Assembly: GCF_029051725.1 (NCBI RefSeq)
Contig: NZ_JAACFU010000007.1
Coordinates: 309,501-373,500 of the forward strand
Reading direction: 5' to 3'
Source: Bradyrhizobium sp. CSS354
Lineage (GTDB): Bacteria; Pseudomonadota; Alphaproteobacteria; Rhizobiales; Xanthobacteraceae
Length of the DNA stretch: 64,000 nucleotides
Made by a program: the position numbers and the translations under genes. A model generated the notes under the pieces. It did not search any database and had not been told where the DNA came from. It saw nothing but the letters and a program-made list of their open reading frames with translations. Below, piece after piece: positions 62,103 to 64,000 of this stretch (the stretch's first letter is position 1; the number at the start of each line of letters is the position of its first letter).

Positions 62103-63014
62103 GTGAAACATTTCCGTAGCATCGGCCTCGCGCTCGCCGCGACCTTCGCCGTCGGCCAGGCCGGGGCCCAGGAGCTGACCGGCACGCTCAAGAACATCAA
62201 GGACACCGGCGCCATTACGCTCGGCTTCCGCGACTCCTCGATCCCGTTCTCATATCTAGACGACAACCAGAAGCCCATCGGGTTCGCGATGGACATCTGC
62301 TACAAGATCGTCGACGCCGTGAAGAAGGAGCTCAAGCTCGACAAGCTCGAGGTCAAGCTCAACCCGGTGACCTCGGCGACGCGTATTCCGCTGATGGCGA
62401 ACGGCACCATCGACCTCGAATGCGGTTCGACCACCAACAACGCCGAGCGCCAGAAGCAGGTCGCCTTCACCAACACCCATTACCTGACTGCCAGCCGCTA
62501 CGTCTTCAAGAAGTCGAGCGGCCTGAAGTCGATCGACGATCTCAAGGGCAAGACGGTGGTCTCGACCGCCGGCACCACCAACATCAAGCAGCTCACCGAA
62601 GCCAATGTTGCGAAAAGCCTCGGCGCCAACATCATCCCGGCCAAGGACCACGCCGAATCCTTCCTGATGGTCGAGACCGACCGCGCCGTCGCCTTCGTGA
62701 TGGACGACATCCTGCTCGCGAGCCTCGTGGCCGGCTCGAAGTCGCCCGACGACTACGTCATCTCCAAGGACGCGTTCTCCAAGCCTGAGCCCTACGGCAT
62801 CATGCTGCGCAAGGACGACGCGCCGTTCAAGAAGGTGGTCGATGCGGCGACCGCCGCGCTCTACACCTCCGGCGAAGGCCAGAAGATCTACGAGAAGTGG
62901 TTCACCCAGAAGATCCCGCCGAAGGGTCTGAACCTCAACACCCCGATCTCGGCCGAGCTGAAGAACGAGTTCGCGAAACCTTCGGACTCGCCAAACCCGG
63001 ACGACTATAAGTAA
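62103..63014 (+). CDS. gltI: Glutamate/aspartate-type ABC transporter substrate-binding protein
   Basis: 303 residues starting at GTG 62103, with GGGGA eight bases upstream. Signal peptide about 1-22 (ending GAQA). Family-3 binding-protein features: GAITLGFRDSSIPFSYLDDNQKPIGFAMDIC near 37-67, PVTSATRIPLMANGTIDLECGSTTNNAERQKQVAFTNTHY near 91-130, and the ENxD-like second lobe, all closest to GltI of glutamate/aspartate importers. It lies first in an operon with two permeases, the second cut by the window edge; the ATPase is expected just downstream. Confidence 0.92.
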   Translation: MKHFRSIGLALAATFAVGQAGAQELTGTLKNIKDTGAITLGFRDSSIPFSYLDDNQKPIGFAMDICYKIVDAVKKELKLDKLEVKLNPVTSATRIPLMANGTIDLECGSTTNNAERQKQVAFTNTHYLTASRYVFKKSSGLKSIDDLKGKTVVSTAGTTNIKQLTEANVAKSLGANIIPAKDHAESFLMVETDRAVAFVMDDILLASLVAGSKSPDDYVISKDAFSKPEPYGIMLRKDDAPFKKVVDAATAALYTSGEGQKIYEKWFTQKIPPKGLNLNTPISAELKNEFAKPSDSPNPDDYK

Positions 63015-63142
63015 GCTGAGTTGTTCGCCTCTCCCCGCTTGCGGGGAGAGGCAGCATATTCCAGCCATTCTGGAGGGAGAGTGGCCGGACATTTGCATAG
63101 GCGCCAGGACATCCATGACTGGCGCGTTCGCGCGGGGGACAC

Positions 63143-63874
63143 GTGAACTACCACTGGAACTGGGGAATTTTCTTCGAGCCGAACCCGATGGGGACCGGCA
63201 CCTATCTCGACATGCTGTTGTCGGGCCTGGTGCTGACCCTCAAGACGGGTGCGCTCGCCTGGATCATCGCGCTGATCATGGGCTCGATCGTCGGCGTGAT
63301 GCGCACGCTGCCGACCAAGGGCGCGAACTGGTTCGGCTTTGCCTATGTCGAATTCTTCCGCAACATGCCGCTGCTGGTGCAGCTCTTCCTGTGGTTTTTC
63401 GTGCTGCCGGAAGTGTTGCCAAGGTCCGCGGGATTGTGGTTGAAGCAACTGCCGAATGCGCCGTTCTGGACGGCGGCGATCGGCATCGGCTTCTTCATGT
63501 CGGCGCGCGTCGCCGTGCAATTGCAGGCCGGCATCGGATCGCTCCCGCGCGGGCAGAAGATGGCGGCGACCGCGCTCGGCCTGACGACCCTGCAGGCTTA
63601 TCGCTACATCTTGCTGCCGATGGCGTTCCGCATCATCCTGCCGCCGCTGACGTCCGAGTTCCTCAACACCATCAAGAACACGGCTGTGGCCATCACCATC
63701 GGTTTGCTTGAGCTGACCGGACAAGCGCGCTCCATGCAGGAATTCTCGTTCCAGGTGTTCGAGGCCTTCACCGCCGCGACCCTTCTCTATCTCCTCGTCA
63801 ACGCCGTCGTCGTGACCGCGATGCGCTTCCTCGAGCGCTACGTCGCGATCCCCGGCTACATCACGGGGAAATAG
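63143..63874 (+). CDS. gltJ: Amino-acid ABC transporter permease, GltJ-like
   Basis: 243 residues starting at GTG 63143 with GGGGGA close upstream. Four or five membrane helices, the His/Glu permease start motif (LDMLLSGLVLTLKTGALAWI), EFFRNMPLLVQLFLWFFVLPEV and the EAA loop SARVAVQLQAGIGSLPRGQKMAATALGLTTLQAYRYILLPMA. The sequence is of GltJ type, the first permease of the glutamate/aspartate importer. It follows the binding protein by 128 bases. The next permease starts five bases after its stop. Confidence 0.93.
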   Translation: MNYHWNWGIFFEPNPMGTGTYLDMLLSGLVLTLKTGALAWIIALIMGSIVGVMRTLPTKGANWFGFAYVEFFRNMPLLVQLFLWFFVLPEVLPRSAGLWLKQLPNAPFWTAAIGIGFFMSARVAVQLQAGIGSLPRGQKMAATALGLTTLQAYRYILLPMAFRIILPPLTSEFLNTIKNTAVAITIGLLELTGQARSMQEFSFQVFEAFTAATLLYLLVNAVVVTAMRFLERYVAIPGYITGK

Positions 63875-63878
63875 CGCT

Positions 63879-64000
63879 ATGTTCAGCAATTTTGATTTCG
63901 GGGTCATCATCCGCACGCTGCCCTATCTATTCTATGAGGGCATGACGTTCACGCTGATGCTGACCGGGCTTGCTGCACTCGGCGGCCTTGTCTTCGGCAC
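63879..64000 (+). CDS. gltK: Amino-acid ABC transporter permease, GltK-like (3' end outside window)
   Basis: First 40 codons of a gene that continues past the window. ATG 63879 lies five bases after the gltJ stop. The product begins MFSNFDFGVIIRTLPYLFYE with a hydrophobic helix following (GMTFTLMLTGLAALGGLVFG), matching the N-terminus of the second permease of the family-3 amino-acid importers. It should pair with GltJ in the membrane pore. Confidence 0.9.
   Translation, partial: MFSNFDFGVIIRTLPYLFYEGMTFTLMLTGLAALGGLVFG

Overview
The window looks like the chromosome of a Bradyrhizobium-type alphaproteobacterium (Nitrobacteraceae). The evidence is very high GC with dense GC3-rich genes, several families of dispersed palindromic intergenic repeats of the kind common in that group, a ROSE-type RNA thermometer in front of a small heat-shock gene, an alphaproteobacterial MmgR/suhB-type small RNA, CpdR, and a large number of ABC/Bug substrate-binding proteins and hydrolases. 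Assignment to species is not possible from the sequence alone.

Layout. 1-7.9 kb: end of an outer-membrane beta-barrel gene, then glutamate synthase (gltB, gltD). 8.3-17 kb: a secreted proline-rich protein, two alpha/beta hydrolases around a heat-regulated hsp20 gene, a large membrane-anchored dihaem cytochrome with an unusual N-terminus, and an adenylate cyclase-TPR protein. 17-23.5 kb: LysE exporter, TauE/SafE permease with a divergent LysR regulator, Bug-type binding protein with hisN, the MmgR-like sRNA, an N-formylglutamate amidohydrolase-family gene, cpdR and tRNA-Val(GAC). 23.8-28.1 kb: small metabolic genes, an enolase-superfamily enzyme and a haem-c sensor adenylate cyclase.

28.2-33.3 kb is the accessory highlight: a compact, visibly AT-richer three-gene operon with overlapping cistrons. 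It encodes a giant repeat-domain protein with a C-terminal histidine-kinase-type ATPase, a stand-alone receiver, and a receiver fused to a purine-nucleoside-phosphorylase-like nucleosidase. This is the architecture of the Detocs anti-phage defence system (DtcA-DtcB-DtcC), where phage sensing is relayed by phosphotransfer to an ATP-degrading effector. A 23-bp near-perfect direct repeat lies on either side of the segment that holds this operon and the next gene; no integrase is present.

33.7-46.4 kb: branched-chain-type binding protein, a catalytically defective hydrolase, a secreted small protein, AlkB, an unlisted 46-residue membrane protein, a CreBC-like two-component system with a DUF4173 membrane protein, a NagZ-like glycosidase, a peptide-type binding protein and a dihydropyrimidinase. 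46.5-48.2 kb: TetR regulator with three matching operators in front of pspA and yiaA-like envelope-stress genes. 48.4-54 kb: a catabolic-looking cluster (frameshifted amidohydrolase, intact amidohydrolase, Rieske ferredoxin, zinc ribbon, SDR, aldehyde dehydrogenase). 54.2-64 kb: Omp25/31-like porin, OYE-type reductase, GFA-like protein, ThDP enzyme, flavin monooxygenase, M20 peptidase and the start of a glutamate/aspartate-type ABC transporter (binding protein, permease, and a second permease cut by the window end).
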